Positions 32,901 through 45,700 are shown, counted from the first letter of the stretch. The stretch: 64,000 bases of DNA from Panagrolaimus kolymaensis (GCA_028622995.1 JAJQJQ010000019.1:186001-250000); one strand, 5' to 3'. The notes: a model not told the origin generated them from the letters alone. Numbers and translations: made by a program.

Positions 32901-34711
32901 CGCAAAAAAACTGTTTATCAAAATAACCATTATTGAAATTTATGGTATTCAAAAAAACTGCATATCAGTAATACGCTCGAATCGAATTAAAGAATAATTC
33001 ATTTTATTATTATTTTAAGCTGGAGATGGCCACTCACTTTTTTTTCTCACAAAAACCCTTTATTTATTAATTTTGCTTATTTCAAACAAGAGCTGCAGCT
33101 GGCACAAAAAAACTTTTAAAAAGCAGTGTAAAGAAGAAAATAAAGCTATTTTTGAAATTACTTCTATTTTTTTGGTTTTATTTTTTATTGGTTGATGATG
33201 ATGACATTCAGCTTTGATGTCATTGCAACCCGCAGCAGCCATTCAGAACAAAGATGCGAAAAAAGAAAGAAAGACAACAAATTTTTTTGTTTTTGTTTAA
33301 AATAACCTTTGTTATTCAGGTGGCAGCAAACCCTTCCACCTCCACTTTTTCTATCTTTTTTATTTTATCTTTTAAAAAACTTAACTCTTCTTTTTTTTGG
33401 CAGAAGAAAGAAAGAAGGAAGCAAAACAAAACAAAAAATGCGGGGACACAAATAAAAAATATATTTTTTTGGCGACAATTGTTTGACAAAGAAAAAAATG
33501 CAGCAGCGGCGGCACCAAACATTTATTTTTGCTTGATCATTGAAAATCAAAATCAACAAAAGTCACTAACAACTGAATTTTTCTTTTTGCCTACCAATAT
33601 TAAAATGATGCCTGCCACCTGTTAGTTATTCAATTTTATTTATTCCAAACATAAGAAAAAAAATTTTGTTTCGTGACTTTTCGTCTTTTTTTTCTTTTTT
33701 AAAAATTGTTTCTTTCTTTAAAAAAATTTTCGATGGCCTTTATTTTTTGGGACCGAAAAGAGAGAAAAATTTACATAACTGTAATTTTGGAGATTTTTGG
33801 ATGACATTTTTAATTTTGGCATTTTGAAAAGTAAAACTGTTGCATGTTGTGGATATTCGAATGTCTTAATTTTTTCGTGTTTTTTTTATTTAACTGTTGA
33901 AAGAAATGAATTTATTTGTTTTTGTAATATTTTGTCACTTTTTTTTTGTGTAGTTGGAGTTGGGTCTCTTAGAAATTTTTAACTAAAACTGAACATGTTT
34001 TTTTAAATCGGCCTTTTTAAATTTTTTTTAAACTGCGCTCAGCTGTTTTAGCATACAGTATAATATACATAAATGGAAAGTGAAAGCCTTGGCCAAAAAA
34101 AACTGTTGGCCTTTTTATTCTTTTTTTTTGTTGTTGGAAAAAACTGTTCAGTATTTTTGATGATCTTAATTTATTATATATAACTTAATTCTTCATCTTT
34201 AGCTTTTATTTTAAACTGGCGTTCATATAATATTCGGGGTTTATTATTTTTTTAAAACTGGACGCCGCTGTTGGCTTCGATACATAAGTGGGGTTTTATA
34301 AGTTAATACATAGCTTGCAGATTTTTTTGAAATAGGTAGTTATCCTTCTTTTTTTTTAAATTATTTTTTTAAACTGTGTTTTTCTTTCTTCGATATACGT
34401 TATGTATATAAGACGCCAAAATAAATAAAGTTTTGCAACTTTGTCTGAATCGGATTTATATTAAAATCTTCCTCACACGATTTTCGGACACTGAAAACAC
34501 TAAATTTCTGGTATTTTCCTCATGACTTTGGGTCAGGTGGTGAAACATATACTTTTGTGTTTTTTTCCTCACGACTTTTGGTCGGATTAGGTTTTACGAT
34601 ATTTCTTTAAATTTGCCTCAAAGAAATTTCTCAGACTCAAAAAACAGAAAATTTAGAAAAAAGGTGAAATCGTGAGGAAGATTTACAAATTTATTGATTT
34701 TTGGTTGTGAG

Positions 34712-35485
34712 CAGAGCTGTCGATTTTCGATTTTTCGATTCGATTTTCGATTCGATTTCGATTCGATTTTCGATTTTCGGTGCACCGAATCGAATCGAAA
34801 ATCGAGACCTTCGATTTTCGGTGCACCGATTCGAATCGAAAAATCGAAAAATTCGAGTTTCGATTCGGTGCACCGAAAATCGAATCGAAGTAACTCGATT
34901 TTCGATTTTTTCGATTCGGCGCATTCATATTCTTCTCCTTTTTGGCATAATGCAATATTTTGCCATTTTTTTTTTTGGGAGAGAGTAACTTCTCTGTAAA
35001 ACTTTCATTTCTTACATTCTCTGCAATCTTTATAAATTGTTTTTGAAAGTTGTCATGTCGATTGTAAAACAACATTTTAATCTTTTAAATGGTTTTTGGC
35101 AATGTAAATATTGTGTCAAGAAGTATAAATATGATCACACTGGAACTACATCGACAAGAAAGAATCATATTGAAAAGCACCATTCAGAGAAGTTGAATGA
35201 GAAAATGGAAAGTAATGATGAAGAATGTGAAATATTCGAATGTGAAAGCGAGTCTGAATAATGTGATAATTCAAGAATTTTGAAATGTTAATTGTTAATT
35301 TTTGATTTGATTATTTGAATGTTTGATTTTTTCTTTTTAATAAACCATTTTAAAAACTATTCACTTATGTAAAATAAGACTTTAATTTTCGGTGCACCGA
35401 ATCGAATCGAAAAATCGAAAAATTCGCGTTTCGATTCGGTGCACCGAAAATCGAATCGAAGAATTTCGGTGCACCGACAGCTCTG
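34712..35485. mobile_element. 774-bp hAT-like element nested in the fold-back element
   Basis: Termini CAGAGCTGTCG ... CGACAGCTCTG are flanked by a perfect 8-bp duplication GTTGTGAG (34704-34711 and 35486-35493). The corresponding right arm of the host fold-back has one uninterrupted CTCACAAC (36229-36236), i.e. the empty site. Subterminal regions are packed with TCGATTTTCG and GGTGCACCGA repeats in both orientations. A 74-residue plus-strand frame with a BED-type zinc finger lies inside, supporting hAT ancestry. No catalytic transposase domain is present. Confidence 0.92.
35037..35261 (+). CDS. BED-type zinc-finger remnant of a hAT transposase
   Basis: A 74-residue frame inside the nested hAT-like element. 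Aromatic residues and GFWQCKYCVKKY are followed by GTTSTRKNHIEKHH, giving the C-x2-C ... H-x4-H type arrangement of a BED finger, the DNA-binding module at the N-terminus of hAT transposases. An acidic tail (ESNDEECEIFECESESE) follows and the frame stops; there is no catalytic or dimerisation domain. It may be a truncated pseudogene, or a small DNA-binding protein that could occupy element ends. Expression cannot be judged from sequence. Confidence 0.6.
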   Translation: MFLKVVMSIVKQHFNLLNGFWQCKYCVKKYKYDHTGTTSTRKNHIEKHHSEKLNEKMESNDEECEIFECESESE

Positions 35486-35541
35486 GTTGTGAGAATTGGT
35501 CAGAATGAGAAATCAAAGAATTTTGTAAATTTGCCTCAATT

Positions 35542-35710
35542 GAGGCAATAATTTCTGAAACTTTTGCCTCAACTGTACTTTTCCATTGAGGCAATAATTT
35601 CTGAAACTTTTGCCTCAACTGTACTTTTCCATTGAGGCAATAATTTCTGAAACTTTTGCCTCAACTGTACTTTTCCATTGAGGCAATAATTTCTGAAACT
35701 TTTGCCTCAA
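35542..35710. repeat. 46-bp tandem repeat, about 3.7 copies
   Basis: Units start with GAGGCAATAATTTCTGAAAC at 35542, 35588, 35634 and 35680; the last is partial. Each unit contains GAGGCAA ... TTGCCTC, so it is a potential hairpin on its own. The opposite arm has two copies near 36104-36190. Confidence 0.95.
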
Positions 35711-35740
35711 AACAACAGAAAATAAGCAAAAACAGTGGAA

Positions 35741-35794
35741 GGACTCGAACCCGGAACCTCCGAGTACAAGCCCAACGCAATAACCATTGCGCCA
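35741..35794 (-). ncRNA. tRNA-like Pol III promoter boxes (left arm)
   Basis: On the minus strand, A-box-like TGGCGCAATGG (35784-35794) and B-box GGTTCGAGTCC (35741-35751) have the 43-nt offset usual for a tRNA gene. The anticodon and acceptor stems do not pair, so this is a tRNA-derived remnant, not a functional tRNA. Confidence 0.5.
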
Positions 35795-36019
35795 AGAAGA
35801 CAACAAAAGCTATGGATTGTTTTGCAACCACCTTCCATTCCCGTTTGTTTATTTTACATAAAAACCTGTTTACATAAAAGATATTGCTAAAATAGTAATT
35901 ATTAAAGTTAGAAATATTAAATTTACTAGATTATTAATTATTTTGCTGAAATTAGAAAGTTTTCCATATTCGTGAATGGAAGGTGGTTGCAAAACAATCC
36001 TTAGCTTTTGTTGTCTTCT

Positions 36020-36073
36020 TGGCGCAATGGTTATTGCGTTGGGCTTGTACTCGGAGGTTCCGGGTTCGAGTCC
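36020..36073 (+). ncRNA. tRNA-like Pol III promoter boxes (right arm)
   Basis: Mirror copy of the left-arm segment: A-box-like TGGCGCAATGG (36020-36030) and B-box GGTTCGAGTCC (36063-36073). The D-arm can pair (GCGC/GCGT), but anticodon and acceptor stems fail. Transcription from both arms would run away from the palindrome centre. Confidence 0.5.
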
Positions 36074-39000
36074 TTCCACTGTTTTTGCTTATTTTCTGTT
36101 GTTTTGAGGCAAAAGTTTCAGAAATTATTGCCTCAATGGAAAAGTACAGTTGAGGCAAAAGTTTCAGAAATTATTGCCTCAATTGAGGCAAATTTACAAA
36201 ATTCTTTGATTTCTCATTCTGACCAATTCTCACAACCAAAAATCAATAAATTTTATTGGGTTTTACACGTTTTGAAAAATTACATGTTTTTTCTTAAAAA
36301 CGCCTCATTTTTGCATCTTTTTAACGTATAAACCCGATTTCGAAGCTTACCAAAAAACAGCAAATCAAGATGGTAGTAAAAAACGTGTTTCTCATCCTGA
36401 CTTAAAACCTTGAGGAAAAAAACACAAAAGTACCTATTTCACCACCTGACCCAAAGTCGTGAGGAAAATATCATGTTTGAACCACTTTCGATGAGTGAGA
36501 TTTTTTTCCGACTGCTTTTTCAAAAAACCATGGAATTTTTCAAAGTGTGTAATTTTGAAAGAAAAAAGCTCGAATATAACAAAGTTGCAAAACTTTATTT
36601 ATTTTGGCGTCTTATATCAACCAATAAAAAAATAAACTGAGATATGCTTTGTTTTTCAAAAATAAAATTAAAATTATGCTTAAAGAAAGAATGCTTGAAT
36701 TAAAGGCTTTCAAGAAAAAAACTGTTTATCAAAAATTGAGTGCGTCAAATTACGCTTAAACTTTTAAACCTTTTTATCTAATTAATTTAATAATATTAAA
36801 CTGTAAACAAGTTTACTGTCTTTTTTAAAACATTTAAAACTGTTTCTTGGTTTTGTTTTTTAATAATTTTTTCCCCAAATTAAATATTAAATATGCGTCG
36901 TTGCACCTATCTTAAAAATAACTGGAGTTTCAAATAAATTGTGTACGTGATTTTTAAGCAATCTTTTTTCTTCTTCCCTCTTCCACTTGTTGGTCTTTTG
37001 ATATTTTATCAATCCCATCCTCAATCAAGCAATCAACGGCCGAGAGAAAAACGAAGAAGAAAAAAAGATAGAATTGCAAAAAAAATTGGGGTGACAATTG
37101 ACAATTGCCGCATTTTGGTTAGTGAAACATGGCTGCTGGCGGGCGTGTATGTCGCATGTGAACTTTTTCTTCTTCTTCAAAGATTAATTTAAAAAACTGA
37201 GATTGGATTGCAGGCAATGGAGGCAAAGAAGAGAGATAAATGAAACAAACTTTTTTTAAATAGATGCCTCCAAAAAAATGTTTGATCGAATTTTTGATCA
37301 AAAGTTTTAAAAGAAAGGCTAAAAACTAGAGAGTTGTGTTAGGTGACGCCTTTTAAAAATTATTTGGCTTTAAACTGTCAACGCGATTAACGAAGCGTAA
37401 TTAAACTTATTAGTAAAGACTTAGTTTTTAAAAAATACTTTTAAACTGAGTATATTGTGGGAGCGTGGCCAAAATGAGTTTAAAAAAATTTTTGATTTGA
37501 AACTGTCTTTTTCGTTTCCATTGGTTTTATGATTATTATTTTTTATTAAAACAAGCATTTTGTTTTTTTGTTAAACAATTGACATGGATTAGAATAAATA
37601 GTATTGAGTAAATCTCAAATTAATATAATTACAAATTCAAACCCTTTTGAAATGAGAAAATTTAAAATAAAACATAAAACTGGATGCTTGTTCACATTGG
37701 CTATGAGTTAGTATATTGCAAATAACTTTTTCATCACAAGTTTTTTTTGTGTGGATATTTGCTCGAATGTATTTAACTGTTTTCTGATTCGGTAAAATTT
37801 ATGGTAAAAAATAAACTGGAAATGATCTTGATTTTTTAGAAATAAATCTTTGATTTTTTTATAATTATTTTTGTTTATAAATAAATAGAAAAACTGTATT
37901 CTTTTTTTGAGGACGAAGTCAACGTGATTCGTCGTTGCTTTTGAGTTTCGTCAGCGGCATCAAGAAAAAAAGAAAGAAAGAGAATTTGATCGCCAGCCAT
38001 CCCTATGTTTTTTTTCTTGCATTCGCCTGAAACACTTTTTTTCTAAAAAAAAAGGGTTCGTCACCTCTTTTTTCGATATTTTTGTTCTTCTTGTTTTGAA
38101 AAAAAAAAAGAAATGAAAAAAACATAGCCGAGAGAAAGAGGAGCTTCAAAAAAAAATAAAAAGCACTGTCACGTTCAAACGATGGCGACGAAAACGACAG
38201 AAGAAGAAGGAAGGCAAAAATGAAAACATATCAGATGGGAGAAGAAGAAAAAAAAAGTGCTGTGTCATTTTTGTATTTTTTTTCTTCATCTCATTGCGTC
38301 TTATTTTTATATTTTTAAAACATTCGTCGCTTTTTATTTCTGTTCTGTTTTATACTTTTTGTTTTTCGTTTTTTTTTGAGTCTAAAAAAAAAAGAAATCT
38401 TTTTTTTTAGTTCGGGGATGGAAAAAATGGTAGAAAAAAACTGTAATGTTTGAGCAACCCTAAATTTTATATATGGAAACTGTAAAGGATTATCACCACA
38501 AATTTAATTTAAAACTGACCAATAATTTTTTTACTTTATTTTATGCAAAAATTATAATTTTTGAAATTTTATCTTAGATTTTTAAAACTGAAATTCGTTG
38601 ATAACAGTCAATGCGTTTTCTTTGGGATTCTCAAATATCCCCGACACTTCCATAAAATATAAAAACTGTTGGTCATTATCTCTTTTTTTTGTTTGTAAAT
38701 TTATTAAAAATATTTAACTGATCTTTGGATATGTTTTCTGCAAGGTTTTTAAAACTGTTTTTTTTTTCCAGAAGTATACGGAAATCTTTTATTATTGATA
38801 TTTTGAGCAAATGCATCTAATTAATTGGTTTATATTATTGGCCTTTAAAAAAAAATATTTTTAAGAATAAGGATTTATTATTCAAGAAAAAAAAACTGCA
38901 TAAATATATTTTTATCGGGTTTAAGTTTTTTTATGCCAAAAGTTGGGAAATTGATGGGTTAAATAATTATTTTTGTTTTGATTGACAAAGTTTTTTCTGA

Positions 39001-42000
39001 AACACGTTTAACATAAATGTGTTTTTTTAAAATTTATTTGAAGAAGTAAAAGAAAACTGAGTTTGCATGTTTAAATTTATCTTTCATATGGTTTATTTTA
39101 AACTGCATATAACAACGATTGGTTGATATTCAGTTTTATCATACTTTTGATAATTGCGCTCAGTCTTCTTCTTTTTCCGCTATGTCTTTTTGCGGACAAA
39201 AAGTCAAATGTCAGAGAATGTAAGCTTTTTTGTGTTGTTGTTTTTTTTATTACGGCGCAAAAGGCGCAGTCAATAAAAAAAACATTTGGAAAAAAACCGA
39301 GGCACCGATCAGGGCTGGGGCTTTCTTTTTCTATCAATAAAAATAGAGAAGACAGAAAGCTTGTAGGATATTTTTTTTTCTAATGAGCAAAAATAAAACT
39401 GTATTCATCCCTTGCCTTCTCGTTTGATGGTGGTGTGGCAAAATAAAATTTTTAGATAAAAAAAAATAAGAATAATAAACTGTCTTGAAATATTGACTAA
39501 ACTTTAATTTTGAAGGTTTAAAAAAATAAAATAAAAAGTTGCATGAGCATTTTTATGATATTTAAGTGAAAAGGATTTCGATTCAAAGCTCTCGAGAGAG
39601 AAAAATATTTTAACTGAAGACTATTGTGGTCTAGCACTCACACTATTCATTCCTTTACATTTTTTGATGAAGTTATAACTGATTTCTTCTAAGATATTTT
39701 TCATTTAAAACTGTTTTTACCTTATTTTAGTGGTGGATAACTAAAAATATCGCCAAGAATTTTATTATTTTTTTATAACTTTGTAAACTGATACTGTAGG
39801 GTAGAATTTAATCCATTATAATTTTAAAAAAAAAACTGCATTTTTATGATGTAATGTTTGACTTGATCAAAATTTATTATTTCTTGAAAGTAAACAATTT
39901 TGTGATTTGTTAGAGAAAATAAAATTGCATATGGTCTTTCAAATTTTTTAAAATTAAACTGCTCACCAGGATGTCGATTAGTTAATCAATGGTTTTTTTT
40001 GTTTCTACAAAAAAAAGAAAAACTGCACGAAGAATACTAAGAGTTCACATTTTTTAGGATGGAGGAGGAACAATTACAACTAACAACAACAAAAAAACTG
40101 TTCGTTGCCGTCGTCGTTTTTGTTGTTGCTCATTTATTTATTTTTTCTTTATCGACGGCGAGTCTTTTGGCATTTTTTTCTTTATAACTATCTTTTTTTG
40201 TTGATTCTCGTCTCGTTTATGAACGCAAGACAGCCGGGTGCGCCGCGCAATGGTTTTTTTTTTCGGATCTTTTTTTTAAACTGGGTTCTGCTATTTTTTG
40301 ATCTCAAAGATGCGCAGTTGTTTTTTTTTCTTTTGCTTTTTGCGCATATTTATTTTTGTTTTTATTTAACTGAATTACAATGATGAGCCCTTCTTGCCAA
40401 TCCCATCTGTGACACCGTCAATTCGATTCCCATCTTCTTATTGTCCACCCGCAAAAGTAAGAAAAAATCAAATAAAAAAAAACTGGGGAGGATTAGATAT
40501 ATTAGCAATGGGCATCGAGAAAGGATAAAAAAATGTGCATCATTTGTCATTTTTTTCATTCACTCTTGGAAGAAGAATAAGAAGTCAACCATATTTTTTA
40601 TCCTTTGCTCTTCTCTTTTTCTTTTTTGAGAGCCAGCTAGCTTTCAATGTTCCAAACTCCAAAAAACTTTTTTCAATCACTTCTTTTTTTGTTCTTTTTT
40701 GAGTTTTGAAAAAAGCACGTGTTTATTTGGATTAAAAAATTCAAAAAGCGATCATCAAAAATTCTGTTGGGTTCATATTTTTTTCTTTCTTTTCTCATTA
40801 GAGCTATTTTTGATTGCAATAAAAAAAAAAAGAAGAAAAGAAGAAAGAGTTTCATTGACGTTGTTCATAAACATTAGCAGCAACAACGATCAAATTGGCA
40901 AGCAGGCGTGGGGGAGGAAAGATAAAAGAAGGAGGAATAAAAGAAAGGTGACAAAAGGTTAAAATTTTTTATTTTCGGAAGATTTTGTGGCGGGCGATTG
41001 TGGGACGACAAAAATTTATAAAACTTGTTGAATAACTGGAAGGTTTTAATATAGTTGGTACAAAAATTCTTCACATTTATTTTATATATTTTTTTAAAAA
41101 CTGTTCCGTAGAATGGGTTAGAAAATTCCCATATTTTAAACTGTCATGTGCTAATATTTTTTTTGGCAACAAAAAACTGTGTACATTTTATCATGCCTTT
41201 TCTAAACTATGAAAAAATTTTTTATTAATTTTATAAAAAAACTGTCGGTTGAGGCCCTTCCATCTTCTTCTTTTTTTCATCAACTCTCCAGTGAGTTTCA
41301 TAGAAAAATTTTTTTTAAGCTTTAAACTGAGTAAGATGAAAGCTTTTTTTTCTTTTTTCTTTTTTTTATAGAATTTAACTGCACGGATTTTTTTTTGATA
41401 AAAAAAACAAAATTTATTTCTATCTAAATATTATTTTAACTGAGTAATCATTTTTGACGGCTTCTGTTTTATCAAATTAGCAACAACAAAAAATAATCTC
41501 GAAGCACCATTAAATTTCAAAATCAGCGACAAATTTCTAAAAAGGCAAAAAGCGCTGTTATTGAAACATACGCACGCATATATTATTTATTAGCTATGAT
41601 CAAATGTCATTTGATTTTTTTTATAATTGAATCATAAATAATGTCACCATTATTTTTTTTCTCCCTTGTTTGCGACTTCTCGATTTGAAAGTGGTGTCCA
41701 TTTCCAGAAGAAAGAAAAAAAAAGAAGTCATTTAATTTTTCAATGCTTCCTATTTTTTATTTTTGCTTACAACGACAAAAAAAAAAAAGAAAGATCGCGT
41801 TCGCCAAAAAAAAAATATTATCTAAAAAATAAAAACATAAACATGGCTTTATGCTTATCTTCCCTAGCGTATCTTTCTTTGTCAATGGCATCATTTTCTT
41901 GGCGATGCTTTTTTTTATTTTTATTTAAAGAAAAAACTGAAGATAATCGGAAAAAACAAGCTTGGCTTATTTCCAAAGGTGTTTAAGAAGAAGAAAAAAA

Positions 42001-42753
42001 AACTGATGAACGTGACCGTGTTTTTTTTTATTTTATATTTTTGACTTTTGTCATTAAAAAAATACAAAAAAAAAGAAGTAGCTGATGATGATGATAGAAT
42101 ATTTTATTTTATTTTCCTTCTTCCCCTTGCTTTCAAAAAAATAAATAAAAATAAAAGTGTAAAAAATGCATTTTCAGTTGCTTGCTTGCTTCTTTCTGTA
42201 TTTCTCGTGATATATCTATCTATCAGCGTCGTGTTCGTTCGTTGTTGTTGTCATATTCCTTTTTCGTGGTCGCGCCGCTGCTTGCCTATTTTTTATTTTG
42301 AATCATGACAATATTTTTTTTCTTCTATGTTTTTCGTTTACATATTTTTTTTCTACGCCATTTCTTTCCTTTTTCTATCTCTCTTTTTTTTTTTTTGCTT
42401 ACTAAACAGAGAAAATATTTGCGCGCGAGATGTTGATAGATATTTTTTTTTGGGAGATAGAAAGAAGATGTTTTTTTTTCGTTGATGATTACAACTTTCA
42501 GTTTTTTTTTTCTTTTGGTTATGGTTGATCTATCTCGTGTCCCGCGTGCCGCGTTATTCGTTATTTTTTTTTGTAATTCAGAGATTAAATATTTATTTTT
42601 TTGTCGTGAAAAAATAAAAAATATTGTTCTTTCTTTTTTTAGAGTTTATAATTTTATTTTTGGTATGCTTATGTCATTTTGATAGCTAACAGAAATATTA
42701 CAGTTTTAAAGCCCCATCAATTTTGGTGACATAAAAATTCCCCACAAAAAAAA

Positions 42754-45700
42754 ATGTCGGTCAATCTCTTATTCAACCAAACTCCATCAACTTACTCCTC
42801 GTCTGCTGCTTCTTCCGCAACAACAACACCCCTCCAAAATCCTGCCTTCTATGGCAGCAACAGCATCGTCGGTGGTGGTGCATCACCATCATTATTTTCA
42901 AACTCCAATAATAATAATAATATTTTTAATTCCTTTCCATCTTCTTCCTTTTCTTCTATTGAATCATCAACAATGGCAACAGCAGGAGCATCTTCACGAC
43001 CTTCAACTTCCACATCAGTGGCATCATCATTGCTTCCTCCGACATTAGACAATTCAACCGCTTCAACATTGTTGGTTGCAGCAGCCGCTAAAGCTGCAGC
43101 AGCTACAGCAACGTTGATTCAGCAACAAAGAAATAACAGTGGAATTTTTAGAAGTGATGAAGAACGAAAAATTGATGAACTTCTTCTTCCTGCATTAATT
43201 GGTCATGAAGTAAGTTTTTTTTCTTTCTCTCATCTCCAATTTTACATAGTTTTTTTAATTCTTTGATTTTCCCTTTCTTTATCAAATACAGTTAAAAAAT
43301 AAAGTTCTAATATGAGTTTGAATCATAAAACAAATTTTGACAGTTTTATTTACTATTTTTTTTAATTCTCAAATCTTCTTATCCCAACTTTTTATCTTAA
43401 ACAAATGTCAAAATCGTACACAGTTTTTATAAATTATTTACAAATTTCTTTAAAAAAAGACTCAGTTTTATAAAGCCATAAGTTTTAAGTTGAATCTCAT
43501 TTGAGTCACCGCAGTTTTAATTATTATTTTTTATTACGAATCTTGAATTCCATTTAAATATGTATTATGTCTTAAACCTATTTCCTAAATCACACCCAGT
43601 TTTAAATTTTTTTAAATATTTTTGAACGCAGCAAAATATTTTTTTAGATTTTTTAACTTTGTTGTTTTATCAATATTTTTAAAAGACCTCTTTATAGTGC
43701 TCAGTAAAACCATTACTTTTTAATTATTCTCTTTCCCTTTTCTTCTTCATTTTTATTTGGTTTTTTATAAATTTCCGTTTTCTGTCAGCCGGATGAACCT
43801 CTTTTTTTAATTTTATTCGATGGTTATAAAAAGATTAATTTTTTTTAAATGATTAAACAATGGTTTATCTTTTTGATCGAAAAAGTCTCTTTCATATTTA
43901 GTTTTTTTATTAATGTTTTTTTCTGTGTACAGTTTTTTCTTCTTCTTTTGAGTTTCTTGTGTTCTTATCATTTCCATGGGGAATCGTTTTAATTCAGTTT
44001 TATTATATTGAATCTTTAAAAATCTAATAAGCTTTCTAAAAATCACCCATTTCGAATGTACAGTTTTGACTATAAGATTTTTTTCTTGAAAATAACATAA
44101 TATTTTGTCTTAATTTTTTATAAAGAAATATTAATTTTTAATTGTCAGTTTAAAACATGAGTTTCGAAATAATAAGGGTTCTTATGCTACATTTGTATCC
44201 AAATCTGTAACAATTTTTTCTCTCATTTTTATTTAAGAAAATACTGTTTAAAATTTTTTACTTCTTTTATTAATCATAATTCATCAATTCATTCCAGTTT
44301 TTAAACCTTTTTTTATTTAATAAAAGGAAAAAAGTCAGTTAAATCTAAACAAAATTGTATTTGTTTTTTGCATCAGGATGCTACGATGAACAGTTTTACT
44401 TCGCCATATAACATGAATCTTGAATTACGTTTTTTAATTCAATTTTCTTATATAGTAAAATTCCTTTAAAAGTTATCAACGTTCAGTTTCTTAAAAATTT
44501 AATTATCTGGTTGGTATTTTGAAACGTTGAAAAATTTTTCTTCTGTTTATTCCGAAAAGGATGAATCCAGTTTTAAGACTTCTCTAATTATCAGAAGCTT
44601 TGTTGAGATCTAAAGCAATCTGTTTTAATAAACCCTCCACAGTTTATGATAATCTAAAAAAATTATAGCTAATTTAATCATTAAAAAAGTTTTTTGATTT
44701 AATTTTTCTAAATTTAGATTTTATATTTATCAACCCCAATTTAACTCAGTTTAATAATCACGCAAATAAAAGCCTTTAAGATATTTATAAAAAAATATAT
44801 CTTTATTCTTGGTTAACAAATTCCAACCCACCCAGTTTTATTGTATTTTTTATTTATTTATTTTTTTCAAGATGGTACCAAACTTTCTAAATAGTCAACC
44901 AAATACTTAAACCATTTCTTTAACCCTATTAGACGCTCATCCAGTTTTTATCTCAAAAAAAAAGAAAAGAAAGAAACTCAAACATATTTTTAGGCTTTAC
45001 CAATACATTTAAAACTTTTATATGATACCATTTTACCTGGGTTATCAACAGATTTAATAAATGCAGTTATAATAAAAACTGGATGGAAAATTGATGATTT
45101 TAAAAGAGGTTATATAAAAAATGTAAGAAATAAAATAAAACTTCTTCCCTTCTCCTCTCCTCCAGTATCGCCGCTGCCACTGCTTCCCTTCAAACTTTGA
45201 CTTTATCTAAGCTATCAGTTTTTCCATTTATTGCTTGCTTTTTTTCTTCGAGATTTTTTTTGTGGCTCAGAAGTGTACTTACTTTTTTTTGTTGTCCAAA
45301 TGCATTAATGATTTTTTCATGATACTGACAGCTCTGCTCAGTTTTTTCATGCCTTCTAGAAAAAATTATAATGTTTTTATTTTCCATGATTTATATTTAT
45401 GCAAATGAACCTTTTTTTCCTTTTTCTTCTTCTCTCGATGGTCAAATAAATATGACATAATTTTTTTTTGGTTAATGTTTTACCTTTTTTTCTTGGGAAT
45501 TTTTCTTCTTTTTTTTGTTGTTGAGTCAGAGTCAACCACCATAATGTTTTTTTATCTTTTCGATGATTATGGTTGTGGTGGGTGGTGTATATGTGTAATA
45601 AACATTTTTAAATATTTCTGTTTTTTTTTCTGGGACCTCGAGACCTGTCCAAAGCGCAAGAAAAAAAGTCATAAAAAAACACTGTCACAAATACTGTGAC

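Larger units (their letters stand above)
35494..36227. repeat. Near-perfect palindrome at the core of the fold-back element
   Basis: Left arm 35494-35840 and right arm 35974-36227 are near-identical inverted copies around a ~133-bp AT-rich centre. Each carries the 46-bp tandem unit (four copies left, two right) and a tRNA-like promoter segment. Apart from the copy-number difference, few mismatches are visible, so the arms are young or kept alike by conversion. Confidence 0.88.
34406..36617. mobile_element. Fold-back element with imperfect long inverted repeats
   Basis: The two ends are inverted copies: ATATAAGACGCCAAAATAAA leads inward at 34406 on the plus strand and the same sequence leads inward from 36617 on the minus strand, extending ~38 bp through GTTTTGCAACTTTG. 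Further inverted patches occur inside (TTTTCCTCATGACTTTGGGTCAGGTGG near 34514 against its counterpart near 36440-36470), and a near-perfect palindrome sits in the middle. A nested element (34712-35485) interrupts the left arm. No transposase belonging to the outer element is seen. Class is uncertain; flanks suggest only a TA or similar short duplication. Confidence 0.7.
29560..42010 (-). repeat. Dense oriented AAACTG motif array, domain 2
   Basis: AACTG, usually as (T)TTAAACTG or AAAAACTG, recurs on the plus strand every ~40-150 bp (CAGTTT on the minus strand). I counted about 43 copies in 29.56-34.37 kb and about 22 in 38.4-40.4 kb, with only a few in the opposite orientation. Composition alone predicts about one per kb. 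Examples: 30264, 31474, 32804, 34213, 36797, 37444, 38585, 39710, 41101, 41332, 42001. Each copy follows an A/T run and precedes a different, less AT-biased stretch. The motif is nearly missing inside the 34.4-36.6 kb transposon and resumes after it. Confidence 0.85.
28462..42753. other. 14-kb region without genes between the ABC transporter and basonuclin-like genes
   Basis: No ORF here has family support, splice context or non-repetitive composition, apart from the small BED-finger frame inside a transposon at 35.0 kb. The region contains the AAACTG motif array, an 82-bp hAT-like MITE (29857-29938), a fold-back element (34.4-36.6 kb) with a nested hAT-like element, and many A/T and GAA/CTT tracts. 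It lies upstream of the basonuclin-like gene and may hold its regulatory DNA or 5' untranslated exons. Confidence 0.6.

Noticed and set aside
34683..35075. Arg/Asn/Ile-rich frames in several phases
   Set aside because: Translations of the TCGATTTTCG simple repeat at the end of the nested hAT-like element.
35994..36079. A functional tRNA gene
   Set aside because: A and B boxes have tRNA spacing, but the anticodon and acceptor stems do not pair in either arm.
35615..36158. Protein-coding frames with a GLEPGTSEYKPNA-like translation
   Set aside because: This is the antisense translation of the tRNA-like segment and the 46-bp repeats, mirrored in both arms of the palindrome.
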